In this document: positions 1 to 5,315 of the stretch, piece after piece
How the letters are laid out: every line of letters begins with the position of its first letter
Position numbering within the stretch: position 1 is the first letter of the stretch
Origin: Chloroflexota bacterium
GTDB taxonomy: Bacteria; Chloroflexota; UBA6077
Length of the DNA stretch: 6,871 nucleotides
NCBI GenBank assembly: GCA_021806765.1
Contig: JAJZQR010000291.1
Location: 1 to 6,871, forward strand
Direction of reading: 5' to 3'
Notes under the pieces: model-generated
What the model was told of the DNA's origin: nothing
What the model saw: only the letters and a program-made list of their open reading frames with translations
Database searches by the model: none
Translations under genes and position numbers: made by a program

Positions 1-70
1 GACCTGATCGGGCATCCAGGGGTCCACGTTGGCGTGCAGGAGTGGCCTCACGAGGAGATGGGATGCCTGG

Positions 71-90
71 ACCCCCGCCTTCGCGGGGGT
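71..90. repeat. GC-rich palindromic hairpin (REP-like)
   Basis: ACCCCCGC (71-78), a CTTC loop (79-82) and GCGGGGGT (83-90) form a perfect 8-bp stem. The flanks, CTGGA before and TGACG after, match the layout of short intergenic palindromes found in many copies in diverse bacterial genomes. The right flank GGGGGTGACG (85-94) recurs at 106-115. There is no T-tract on either side, so a rho-independent terminator is less likely than a dispersed repeat. Whether it is multicopy here cannot be told from one window. Confidence 0.65.
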
Positions 91-172
91 GACGAAGGAG
101 AGGCTGGGGGTGACGTTGGCATCAGACTGTAACTCTATCTACCCGCCCTCGTGAACCATGGCCCCACCGCGA

Positions 173-385
173 GGATCCGTGGCTGTCCCGAAGTGAGTAA
201 CGGTGGTACTGGTCGTCTCCCCGAACGATGATGGCTTCGGAAGCCGCCGGGCACACGGAGGGCTGTAGTAACGACTTTAGTCGTTCGTTCTCCTTCCATC
301 GGCAAAGGGACGAACGACTGAAGTCGTTACTGCTCTTAGCCCAGCGTCCTCAGGATCACCAGCTTCGGGACAGTGGCGAGGATCC
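173..385. repeat. long-range imperfect inverted repeat flanking the 267-331 palindrome
   Basis: The 11-mer CTGTCCCGAAG at 183-193 is matched exactly by its reverse complement at 363-373. GGATCC lies just outside both arms (173-178 and 380-385), 4 and 6 bp away respectively. The two arms bracket a 213-bp segment with the nested palindrome roughly in its middle. This could be the ends of a small non-autonomous element, or two copies of a dispersed repeat in opposite orientation. No transposase and no target-site duplication was seen. Confidence 0.4.
267..331. repeat. nested palindromic repeat pair (REPIN-like)
   Basis: Two 22-bp arms, 267-288 and 310-331, are inverted copies matching at 21 of 22 positions; the one difference (T in the left arm, C in the right) keeps a G-U pair in RNA. 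The spacer is 21 bp. Each arm is itself a palindrome: AACGACT, 2 bp, AGTCGTT, with TT in the centre of the left arm and GA in the right. Two inverted copies of a short palindrome around a spacer is the arrangement of REP doublets (REPINs), which RAYT/IS200-type transposases are known to mobilise. No such transposase gene is in the window. Confidence 0.75.
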
Positions 386-395
386 CGAAACGCGT

Positions 396-447
396 GGAAT
401 CGAGGCTTCAGCCGGTGGTCGGGACGTCCGGCTGAAGCCTCGACTCC
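396..447. repeat. second inverted repeat of the same style
   Basis: TCGAGGCTTCAGCCGG (400-415) and CCGGCTGAAGCCTCGA (428-443) are perfect 16-bp inverted copies around a 12-bp spacer. They extend outward to 396 and 447 with one mismatch (19 of 20). Each arm again holds a small palindrome, GGCT-2 bp-AGCC. The central CTGAAG core is shared with the right arm of the 267-331 element, while the stem bases around it differ in a pair-preserving way (GACT/AGTC versus GGCT/AGCC). It is probably a diverged member of the same repeat class. Confidence 0.7.
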
Positions 448-483
448 TCGATAGTGAGTTCGATAGTGAGTTCGATAGTGAGC
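448..483. repeat. 12-bp tandem repeat, three units
   Basis: The unit TCGATAGTGAGT occurs at 448-459 and 460-471, and as TCGATAGTGAGC at 472-483, with no spacer. It directly abuts the inverted repeat ending at 447 and lies about 90 bp upstream of the glycosylase start codon. The number of units could vary by slippage. No function can be read from the sequence. Repeats this short and without spacers are not a CRISPR array. Confidence 0.85.
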
Positions 484-571
484 TCGCTGTGGCGCTGCGC
501 TGTATCTCGTCACCGCTCCCGTGGTACCCTGCGTTCGTGTAGACTGGCGAACAACGGAGGACGTTCCCGCG

Positions 572-1153
572 ATGATCGAACCGGAGAGCTACCCATTCCC
601 GACCCTCCCCGACTACCTGGCCCCCGGGCTCCGGCTGGTCTTCGTGGGGATCAACCCGGCGGTCTATGCCGTGCAGCGGGGCCACTACTTCGCCCGGGGC
701 ACCAACCGCTTCTGGCCGGCCTTCTCCCGCTCCCGCCTCAGCCTGCCGGTCCGGCTGGCCCTGAGAAGGGACATCCTGAAACCCGAGGACGATGGCGCCT
801 TCCTGGCATTCGGCATCGGCTTCACCGACGTGGTGAAGATCCCCAGCCGCAACGTTGCCGAGCTTCGCCCCTCGGACTACCAGGAGTGGGCGCCTCGACT
901 GCTGACGCGGCTGGAAGCCTATCGACCCGTCGTAGCCTGCTTCCACGGGGTCACCGGCTACGGGGCCTTCGCCCGCTACGTCCTGGGGGATCCCCCGGCC
1001 ACCCGCTACAGTCTCGGCCCGCAGCCTCACACGCTGGGCCGCACCCGTCTCTTCGTCGTGCCCAACCCCAGCCAGGCCAACGCCCACTTCACGCCGCAGG
1101 ACCAGGTGGAGTGGTACGACCGGCTGGCGGACTACCTGGACCAAGCTGGGTGA
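572..1153 (+). CDS. mug: Mug/TDG-family mismatch-specific uracil/thymine DNA glycosylase
   Basis: Predicted base-excision repair enzyme that removes uracil or thymine from G:U and G:T mismatches left by deamination of cytosine or 5-methylcytosine. The 193-residue product has the family's first motif at residues 26-30 (GINPA), with Asn28 at the position of the catalytic-site Asn (Asn18 of E. coli Mug, Asn140 of human TDG). It continues through GHYF and NRFW (residues 37-48) and GIGFTD (81-86) to LGPQPH (148-153) and the second motif NPSQANAHF (165-173). From GIGFT to the C-terminus it resembles human TDG (GIGFT, LQPH, PSSSA..AQF) more than I would expect for E. coli Mug. The usual Gly after GINP is Ala here. 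I chose the ATG at 572 because GGAGG (556-560) sits 11 bp upstream; a GTG at 521 would add 17 unlike residues without a ribosome site. It converges with the - strand ATPase gene, whose stop codon is 2 bp away. The family assignment is secure; substrate preference is inferred. Confidence 0.9.
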   Translation: MIEPESYPFPTLPDYLAPGLRLVFVGINPAVYAVQRGHYFARGTNRFWPAFSRSRLSLPVRLALRRDILKPEDDGAFLAFGIGFTDVVKIPSRNVAELRPSDYQEWAPRLLTRLEAYRPVVACFHGVTGYGAFARYVLGDPPATRYSLGPQPHTLGRTRLFVVPNPSQANAHFTPQDQVEWYDRLADYLDQAG

Positions 1154-1155
1154 GG

Positions 1156-2379
1156 TCATATTGCGGGATCATCGACGGTGCCGCTCGCGCTGATCGTGGG
1201 AGGGCCAGCGGTAATCGACCCTGAGCCAGTGGCCGGTCTCGTCATGCGGACGAGCCAGCTTCGCAGGAACGGGTCCGGTATGCGGTATTCCCCCGGTGGC
1301 ACCACTTCTACCAAATCGTTTTCCCTAAGCCCCTTCAGGGAACTCTGCACCGTCGAATGCACGCCTAGCCCGTACTGGCGCCGATAGCTCTCAGAGTAGA
1401 TCGCCGAGGTTCCCCCGCTGGCCGCCAGGGCGGAGAGTATCAGCCGCTGAGTCTTGGTCAGGCCGATCCAGGCTTCGGTGTAACGGGCACTCTCGGCTCG
1501 TACCACTCGATCCAGGGCCCGTTCTACGAGCCTGGGTGTGGCGACAACCTGCTCTATGTAGGCCAGGGTCCAGGTGAAGTGGGCGAGTTCCTGGGTGTCG
1601 TGGGGCTGGCAGGCGGTGACCTTGAGGATCTCGTCCACCGCGTCGTCAGTAATCTCCCGGCCGGTGGCCGCGAAGCGACTCTTGATGAAGGCGGCGAAAA
1701 CGTCGTGACGTATGGGCTCCAGCACCATGGGCTTCGCCATGCGGTACATCGGCTCGGCCTTGCTGGTGAACAGACTCTCCATCATGTGGCGCTGGCTTCC
1801 CAGGAACAGGTGCGACACGTCGGGCTGCATTTGCCACACCGAACGGATCAGGCTGGGAAGGTGCTCGTCGATCACCCTGGCATCCTGGAACTCGTCGAGC
1901 ACCACGGCGACCTGCTTCTTCTGGTCCTCGGCAATCTGCCCGGGGATCTCCAGGAGCCGCTTGAGAGCGGCATCCAGGTCCTGCGCTCGCTCCCCCAATC
2001 CCAGCTCGACACTTGGGGTACCATCGGAGCTGGTGCTGAATCGGGGCTGGAGAGACCGCTTGGTGAAAAACTCCGTGACCTTGTGGATCGTACGATCCTT
2101 GAAGCCGACCAGATCCCCATACAGGGCGGTGGCCAGACCGTCGGCAAGCTGCGCCTTGCTCGGGGTGGCGAGCAGGTCGAGATAGGCAACCAGGACCCCC
2201 CGTGAGCGAAGCTGCCGCGCCACGGTGAGAACCAGGGACGTCTTGCCATACCGGCGGGGGGAGACCAGGACCACGTTCTGGCCCGAGCTCATGTCCAGCT
2301 CCAGCTCTGCCCGCTCCTGCTCCCTGTCGACGAAATACTCTCCGGATACTATCGATCCATAGCGAAAGGGATTCTCCAT
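1156..2379 (-). CDS. archaeal-type P-loop ATPase with C-terminal winged-helix-like domain
   Basis: 407 residues, resembling the AAA-related 'archaeal ATPase' (ATPase_2, STAND-like) family. Visible motifs: an N-terminal NPFRYG and VDRE segment (3-20), Walker A SPRRYGKTSL (40-49), Walker B VVLDEFQD (159-166) with Asp162 and Glu163 for Mg and hydrolysis, and a sensor-1-like LFLGSQRHMM (191-200). A helical lid region follows to about 290. Residues 305-380 look like a winged helix (QRLILSALAASGG, a putative recognition helix near 338-352, then the wing and RIPDPFLRSWL). The last 25 residues are low-complexity (Gly/Ser/Thr/Ala-rich). Such proteins are widespread in archaea and some bacteria, and their cellular role is mostly unknown; nucleotide-switched DNA binding is an inference. 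ATG at 2379 is preceded by GGAAGGG about 4 bp away. The gene stands alone, with its own promoter-like sequence at 2435-2464, and ends 2 bp from the convergent glycosylase gene. Confidence 0.85.
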   Translation of the reverse strand: MENPFRYGSIVSGEYFVDREQERAELELDMSSGQNVVLVSPRRYGKTSLVLTVARQLRSRGVLVAYLDLLATPSKAQLADGLATALYGDLVGFKDRTIHKVTEFFTKRSLQPRFSTSSDGTPSVELGLGERAQDLDAALKRLLEIPGQIAEDQKKQVAVVLDEFQDARVIDEHLPSLIRSVWQMQPDVSHLFLGSQRHMMESLFTSKAEPMYRMAKPMVLEPIRHDVFAAFIKSRFAATGREITDDAVDEILKVTACQPHDTQELAHFTWTLAYIEQVVATPRLVERALDRVVRAESARYTEAWIGLTKTQRLILSALAASGGTSAIYSESYRRQYGLGVHSTVQSSLKGLRENDLVEVVPPGEYRIPDPFLRSWLVRMTRPATGSGSITAGPPTISASGTVDDPAI

Positions 2380-2393
2380 CGCGCCCTTCCCGG

Positions 2394-2450
2394 TTACACC
2401 GGCACCGTTACGTTGGCGCCGTTACGTCGCTTACGTAATACACCCTTACG
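2394..2450. promoter_or_regulatory. TTACG repeat cluster, candidate operator
   Basis: TTACG occurs at 2408, 2422, 2431 and 2446, with a variant TTACA at 2394. The first three copies (2394, 2408, 2422) are exactly 14 bp apart, and the units 2401-2414 and 2415-2428 match at 12 of 14 positions (GGCRCCGTTACGTY). TTACGTAA at 2431-2438 is a perfect palindrome overlapping the predicted -10 element of the ATPase gene. A dense, same-orientation cluster over a promoter and its 5' leader is what an operator array looks like. The binding protein is not known; the ATPase's own winged-helix domain is one candidate. Confidence 0.5.
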
Positions 2451-2464
2451 GTGAGTGATGTCAA
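2435..2464 (-). promoter_or_regulatory. sigma-70-like promoter of the ATPase gene
   Basis: Read on the - strand, a perfect TTGACA (-35, at 2459-2464) is followed after 18 bp by TATTAC (-10, at 2435-2440), 4 of 6 consensus bases. Transcription would start near 2428, giving a leader of about 50 nt before the ATG at 2379. The -10 element overlaps the TTACGTAA palindrome, so a bound regulator would block it. Confidence 0.55.
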
Positions 2465-2571
2465 GACCAAAGAGGCGCGGCGTCCGCTCCGTAGCGGCAG
2501 CCGGCCGGTGCGCCGCAAATCGTTCCGGCAATTGGCCGCGGACGCGGGCGCCCAAAGGAGGAAACCTGGAT

Positions 2572-2590
2572 GCACCCTCTCGCGGGGTGC
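2572..2590 (-). terminator. possible weak terminator hairpin of the ABC operon
   Basis: GCACCC (2572-2577) and GGGTGC (2585-2590) form a perfect 6-bp stem with a 7-nt loop. On the - strand it lies about 65 bp past the permease stop codon and is followed by a pyrimidine-rich stretch (TTTCCTCCTTT) rather than a clean U-tract. It is a possible but poor intrinsic terminator. A second small hairpin, GTTAG/CTAAC at 2615-2630, also lacks a U-tract. Confidence 0.25.
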
Positions 2591-2653
2591 CGCCAGAGCA
2601 GTTCGCTGAGTGAGGTTAGCCCCATCTAACGATAGTCTGTGACTCTACCCTGC

Positions 2654-3433
2654 CTAACGGTTCTGGTCGGCATACTTCCACCAGAGATGGGTTGCGACCA
2701 CACCCGCCAGTCCGGTCAACAACACGATCCAGTAGCTGATCGGCGTCAGGGAGCTTTTCCCCTGCGCCAGTAGCCCCGGCACCGCCCAGGGGAAGTACTC
2801 GCCCCACCCAAGTAGCGCCACCAGGTTCGTCATCATCAGCGTCAGGATCGCCAGCCCTATGGGCAGCAGGTAACCCCGGCTCACGCTGGCGAAGAGAGCG
2901 AAGGGCAGCGTAACCACAATCACCAGACAGCCCATTATCACCATGACGGCGCTGCCATGGAGAAGAACGCCGATCGAGCCTCCCGGGAGTCCGATGATCG
3001 CCCCCATGGCGAGGCCGGCTGCGAGACTGACCATCGTCAGCGCGGCGGACCAGACCGCCACCACGACGAACTTCGCCAGCAGTATGCTCGAGCGTTGAAC
3101 CGGCACGGCGAGCATATCCTTCAGGGTGCCATCGACGAACTCACGACCGAACACCCAGCTGATCACCAGGATGAACAGGAGGAATCCGCCCGCCGCGACC
3201 ATCTCGCCCAAGAAGCCCAGGTAGGCCGGCCAGTCTGTCCCGGCGTACGCGAGCAGATCGGCTTTGGCGCTGACCAGGCCGAGCTGCTGGGAGATCGCCG
3301 GATTCCTGGAGACGAAGATCAAGAAGGCGATCCCCAATGGCATGAACAGGGACCCGAGGGCCGTCCACAGAGGCATTCGGGAGCGGATCGCCTTTCGCGA
3401 CTCTATCCAGATCATGTCTGCGAGGTTATTCAT
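2654..3433 (-). CDS. ABC-2-type transporter permease
   Basis: Membrane subunit of an ABC exporter, 259 residues, with about six hydrophobic segments: roughly 22-42, 72-95, 119-149, 156-182, 187-210 and 232-252. A short cytoplasmic N-terminus (ESRKAIRSRMPLW) precedes the first one. Residues 95-121 (FGREFVDGTL, then a Pro-x-x-Arg and ILLAK) form the conserved ABC-2 segment between the second and third membrane helices that contacts the ATPase. The size and layout resemble the BcrB/NatB-like group (ABC2_membrane_4), which includes peptide-antibiotic and lantibiotic immunity permeases; the actual substrate cannot be read from the sequence. I chose ATG at 3433 because GGAGG lies 8 bp upstream; ATG 3448 and TTG 3457 lack such a site. 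The gene overlaps the end of the ATPase gene by 8 bp, pointing to translational coupling and one transcript with it. Confidence 0.88.
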   Translation of the reverse strand: MNNLADMIWIESRKAIRSRMPLWTALGSLFMPLGIAFLIFVSRNPAISQQLGLVSAKADLLAYAGTDWPAYLGFLGEMVAAGGFLLFILVISWVFGREFVDGTLKDMLAVPVQRSSILLAKFVVVAVWSAALTMVSLAAGLAMGAIIGLPGGSIGVLLHGSAVMVIMGCLVIVVTLPFALFASVSRGYLLPIGLAILTLMMTNLVALLGWGEYFPWAVPGLLAQGKSSLTPISYWIVLLTGLAGVVATHLWWKYADQNR

Positions 3434-4355
3434 CTTGCGATCCTCCATCCATCCCAACCAGCCTGAGGAAGTAGTGCTCCAGCTCCTCTTTCTCGACCAT
3501 CAGCTGAGTGGGCGGGGTTCCGGCCTCGACCAGGAGGCGGTTGATCTCCTCCGGGCGTTCGACAGAAACCTCGCTATCCAGCTCGATGGTTCCGTCCTGG
3601 AGGATCCTGGTGGGCTGTCCGGCGGCGGCCAACGTCCGGCGGGCTGACTCGAAGTCCCGTGTCTGCAGCAGGAGCCGCCTCCTTCGGTTTCTCTCTAGCT
3701 CATCGACGCTCAACTCCTGGAGGAGGTGCCCCTCGTGGATGATCCCTATCCGCCGGGCAAGACGCGAGACTTCGGCCAGGATGTGGCTCGACATGAATAC
3801 CGTCACGCCCCGCTCGTGAGTCAGTTCCAGCAGCAGCTCGCGGATCTCCACGATCCCGGCCGGGTCCAGGCCGTTGGCAGGCTCATCCAGGAGGATCAGT
3901 CTCGGGCTGTGCAGCAGCGCCTTGGCCAACCCCAGTCGCTGGGCGTTGCCCTGGGAAAGGTTGCCGGCCCGCCGATCGGCATAGGCCGACAGCCCCATGC
4001 GCTCCATGATTTCGCCCACGGCCTTGAAGGGGGTGCCGGGATGCAAACGCCGGGCGACCTCCAGATTCTCGTAGACGGTCAGCTCCGGATAGCTACGCGG
4101 CTCCTCCACCAGATACCCGACCGACGCCCAGCGTTCGCAGCTGCCCGGCCGCACGCCGGTTTGAAGCACCCTGGCATAGCCTGTGGTGGGCTTGATCATC
4201 CCGAGCAGCATGCGGATGGTGGTTGTCTTCCCTGCGCCATTCAGGCCAAGAAAGGCGTAGATCTCCCCCTCGTCGACCTGCAAAGAAAGGTGCTCGACAG
4301 CCGCTACGTCGCCGTAGCGCTTCCCAAGGTCCTGCGTTTCGATCGCCGGGTTCAT
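3426..4355 (-). CDS. ABC transporter ATP-binding protein (BcrA/NatA-like exporter type)
   Basis: Energy-coupling subunit for the permease encoded next to it, 309 residues. Visible: Walker A GLNGAGKTTT (37-46), signature LSQGNAQ (133-139), Walker B LILLDEP (153-159) with Glu158 as the catalytic base, D-loop NGLDP (161-165) and the switch His191 in SSHI. The Q-loop position carries Glu84 in VGYLVEEP instead of Gln, a substitution that also occurs in this exporter subfamily. A C-terminal extension of about 90 residues ends in ELEHYFLRLVG (291-301), the usual ending of BcrA/CcmA-like exporter ATPases. The ATG at 4355 overlaps the tetR stop codon (ATGA), and GGAAGGG lies 8 bp upstream inside the tetR gene, so the two are likely co-translated. 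Probable export of a drug, antimicrobial peptide or lipid; the substrate is unknown. Confidence 0.92.
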   Translation of the reverse strand: MNPAIETQDLGKRYGDVAAVEHLSLQVDEGEIYAFLGLNGAGKTTTIRMLLGMIKPTTGYARVLQTGVRPGSCERWASVGYLVEEPRSYPELTVYENLEVARRLHPGTPFKAVGEIMERMGLSAYADRRAGNLSQGNAQRLGLAKALLHSPRLILLDEPANGLDPAGIVEIRELLLELTHERGVTVFMSSHILAEVSRLARRIGIIHEGHLLQELSVDELERNRRRRLLLQTRDFESARRTLAAAGQPTRILQDGTIELDSEVSVERPEEINRLLVEAGTPPTQLMVEKEELEHYFLRLVGMDGGSQDE

Positions 4356-5008
4356 GTTGCGTTCCCTTCCCGCGAGAAAGGTGCGGGGCTGATTGCTTCT
4401 TGAATCTGGACCTCACCCAAACAGAAAGCCGCGACCAGCTCAAGAAGCAAATCGATACTGCCTCCAAAGTTGTCCCGACCCAGATCGTCCTCGTGCAAAG
4501 TGGCCACGACGAGTGGATATAGCATGCCGACGATCTGCTCGGACTGCGCTCGGATTGGTATTCCCGCGCCCTGGCAGCGGCCGATCAACTCCTCGAAGAA
4601 CGCCCGATCAGCGGCCAGGTGCTCCTGGAGCTTCTCCGCGGGGATCCTGCGAAAGAGCAGGTCGAAATCGCTACCCGTGAAGAAGCGCAAAATGGGCATC
4701 GTTTCGAAAAGGGCAAAAGCCTTCTTCAGAACAGCAAACAGGCGGCCACGGGGAGATGGTCCTGGCAGGTCGACGACGGCCAGCACCTCCTGGCGGACGC
4801 GTGTTTCGGCCTGTTCTATGACGTCCATGAAGAGCGCTTCTTTGGACTCGTAAAAGCTGTAGAACGCGCCTTTTGAGATCCCGGCCGCCTCCGCGATCTC
4901 TTCAATGTTGGTCTTCTTTAGCCCGTATGCGGAAAACAGCTTGTACCCCTGCTCCAGGAGTCGCTTGCCGATCAGTGCTCTTTCGCGTTCAGTGAACGCT
5001 CTCGGCAT
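4352..5008 (-). CDS. TetR-family transcriptional repressor
   Basis: 218-residue regulator, first gene of the exporter operon. Residues 10-60 form the TetR DNA-binding domain: a first helix (ALIGKRLLEQGYKLFSAYGL), then KKTNIEEIAEAAGISKGAFY with the turn at AAGISKG, then SFYESKEALF, the family's typical ending. Residues 65-205 are the helical ligand-binding and dimerisation domain, not conserved enough to name a ligand. ATG at 5008 was chosen because GAGAGG lies 7 bp upstream; the only longer frame begins with TTG at 5059 without a ribosome site. Its stop overlaps the start of the ABC ATPase gene by 4 bp. A 29-bp inverted repeat covering the predicted transcription start (5079-5107) is the likely binding site, so the operon should be self-repressed and induced by a substrate of the exporter. 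Confidence 0.92.
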   Translation of the reverse strand: MPRAFTERERALIGKRLLEQGYKLFSAYGLKKTNIEEIAEAAGISKGAFYSFYESKEALFMDVIEQAETRVRQEVLAVVDLPGPSPRGRLFAVLKKAFALFETMPILRFFTGSDFDLLFRRIPAEKLQEHLAADRAFFEELIGRCQGAGIPIRAQSEQIVGMLYPLVVATLHEDDLGRDNFGGSIDLLLELVAAFCLGEVQIQEAISPAPFSREGNAT

Positions 5009-5078
5009 GCCGGATCCTCTCTTCCAGCGGAGACCCTTCGCCGTCGCCCAGGGAGACAACTAAGAGGCCCTGCGGTAT

Positions 5079-5107
5079 CTATGACCAAATATGGTTTACG
5101 GTCATAG
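5079..5107. promoter_or_regulatory. TetR operator candidate (inverted repeat)
   Basis: CTATGACC (5079-5086) and GGTCATAG (5100-5107) are perfect 8-bp inverted arms around a 13-bp A+T-rich spacer, 29 bp in all. GGTAT lies immediately outside the left arm (5074-5078), and its complement ATACC lies 6 bp beyond the right arm (5114-5118). The site covers the predicted start of transcription of the tetR operon, and 29 bp suits one or two TetR-type dimers. The link to this repressor rests on position, not on a known consensus. Confidence 0.7.
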
Positions 5108-5110
5108 CGT

Positions 5111-5119
5111 ATCATACCA
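5111..5119 (-). promoter_or_regulatory. extended -10 promoter of the tetR-ABC operon
   Basis: On the - strand TGG-TATGAT (5119 to 5111) is an extended -10 element with 5 of 6 consensus bases. No good -35 hexamer lies 16-18 bp upstream, which extended -10 promoters tolerate. The start would fall near 5104, inside the operator's right arm. Confidence 0.5.
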
Positions 5120-5247
5120 CATAGTGCTTCCGGCGCGATGCCTCCGCGCGTTCGTCTCAGCCCAGACCGTGTTGACCAGTCTTCGGCCTCGTTGATGGGT
5201 TGAGTTGTTAGGGAGAACTGAAGAGCCCCGGTACAGCGCCCCACTGG

Positions 5248-5276
5248 TTGACAGCGGCGGGCGCACAGGGTATACC
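5248..5276 (+). promoter_or_regulatory. sigma-70-like promoter of the cdc48-like gene
   Basis: A perfect TTGACA (5248-5253) is followed, after the ideal 17-bp spacer, by TATACC (5271-5276). Transcription would begin near 5283, giving a leader of about 33 nt with AGGAGG at 5304-5309. It is the best-looking promoter in the window and suggests substantial expression. Confidence 0.65.
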
Positions 5277-5283
5277 TGTATAC
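5270..5283. promoter_or_regulatory. palindrome over the cdc48-like -10 element
   Basis: GTATAC (5270-5275), CT, GTATAC (5278-5283): two copies of a self-complementary hexamer 2 bp apart form a 14-bp near-perfect palindrome. It covers the -10 hexamer and the predicted start region, where a repressor would compete with RNA polymerase. No regulator gene for it is recognisable here, and part of the match may come from the A+T-rich -10 sequence itself. Confidence 0.4.
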
Positions 5284-5315
5284 AAAATCCCACTTCTCCT
5301 TCCAGGAGGCTCGTC

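Larger units (their letters stand above)
1..571. other. repeat-rich intergenic region without a gene
   Basis: No convincing coding sequence is visible here. Open frames exist on both strands, but they run through hairpins and tandem repeats, have no ribosome binding site and match no family I recognise. The stretch holds palindromic repeats (71-90, 267-331, 396-447), three 12-bp tandem units (448-483) and a long-range imperfect inverted repeat (173-193 with 363-385), each listed separately. No clear promoter for the downstream glycosylase gene is visible. A weak TAGACT at 540-545 has no matching -35 element. Confidence 0.75.
2380..2653. other. intergenic region between ABC permease 3' end and ATPase promoter
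   Basis: Both flanking genes are on the - strand, so this region holds the 3' end of the ABC operon and the promoter of the ATPase gene. It contains a TTACG cluster and promoter next to the ATPase (2394-2464) and three short hairpins (2484-2497, 2572-2590, 2615-2630). It also has, on the + strand, a strong ribosome-site-like GGAGG followed by a 19-codon frame (2570-2629). No longer gene is visible. Confidence 0.7.
5009..5315. other. divergent intergenic region between tetR operon and cdc48-like gene
   Basis: This 307-bp region separates two divergent genes. Its left half holds the tetR promoter and operator (5079-5119) and a leader of about 95 nt. Its right part (5248-5309) holds the promoter, palindrome and ribosome site of the Cdc48-like gene. 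The middle (about 5120-5245) shows nothing I can name; a 21-codon frame at 5139 lacks a ribosome site. Confidence 0.8.

Noticed and set aside
1..132. Open + strand frame entering from the left edge
   Set aside because: It passes through the GC hairpin repeat and its translation is unlike any family I know; a gene tail is possible but unsupported.
448..483. Short CRISPR array
   Set aside because: The units are 12 bp, contiguous and lack spacers, and no cas gene is present.
228..542. 104-codon + strand frame over the repeat region
   Set aside because: It runs through both inverted repeats and the 12-bp tandem units, which account for its repetitive translation, and has no ribosome site or family resemblance.
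540..545. TAGACT as a -10 element for the glycosylase gene
   Set aside because: No -35 hexamer lies at suitable spacing, and the start would fall almost on the ribosome site.
521..571. Upstream GTG start for the glycosylase
   Set aside because: It adds 17 residues with no homology or ribosome site, while ATG 572 has GGAGG at 11 bp.
356..1159. Long - strand frame opposite the glycosylase gene
   Set aside because: It is a G+C-driven shadow: the opposite frame has all the Mug/TDG motifs and a ribosome site, this one has none.
1579..2205. 208-codon + strand frame inside the ATPase gene
   Set aside because: It is antisense to a gene with clear Walker A, Walker B and winged-helix-like regions and is low in recognisable sequence.
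5139..5204. 21-codon + strand frame beginning ATGCCTCCG
   Set aside because: No ribosome site precedes it and nothing about it resembles a known leader peptide.
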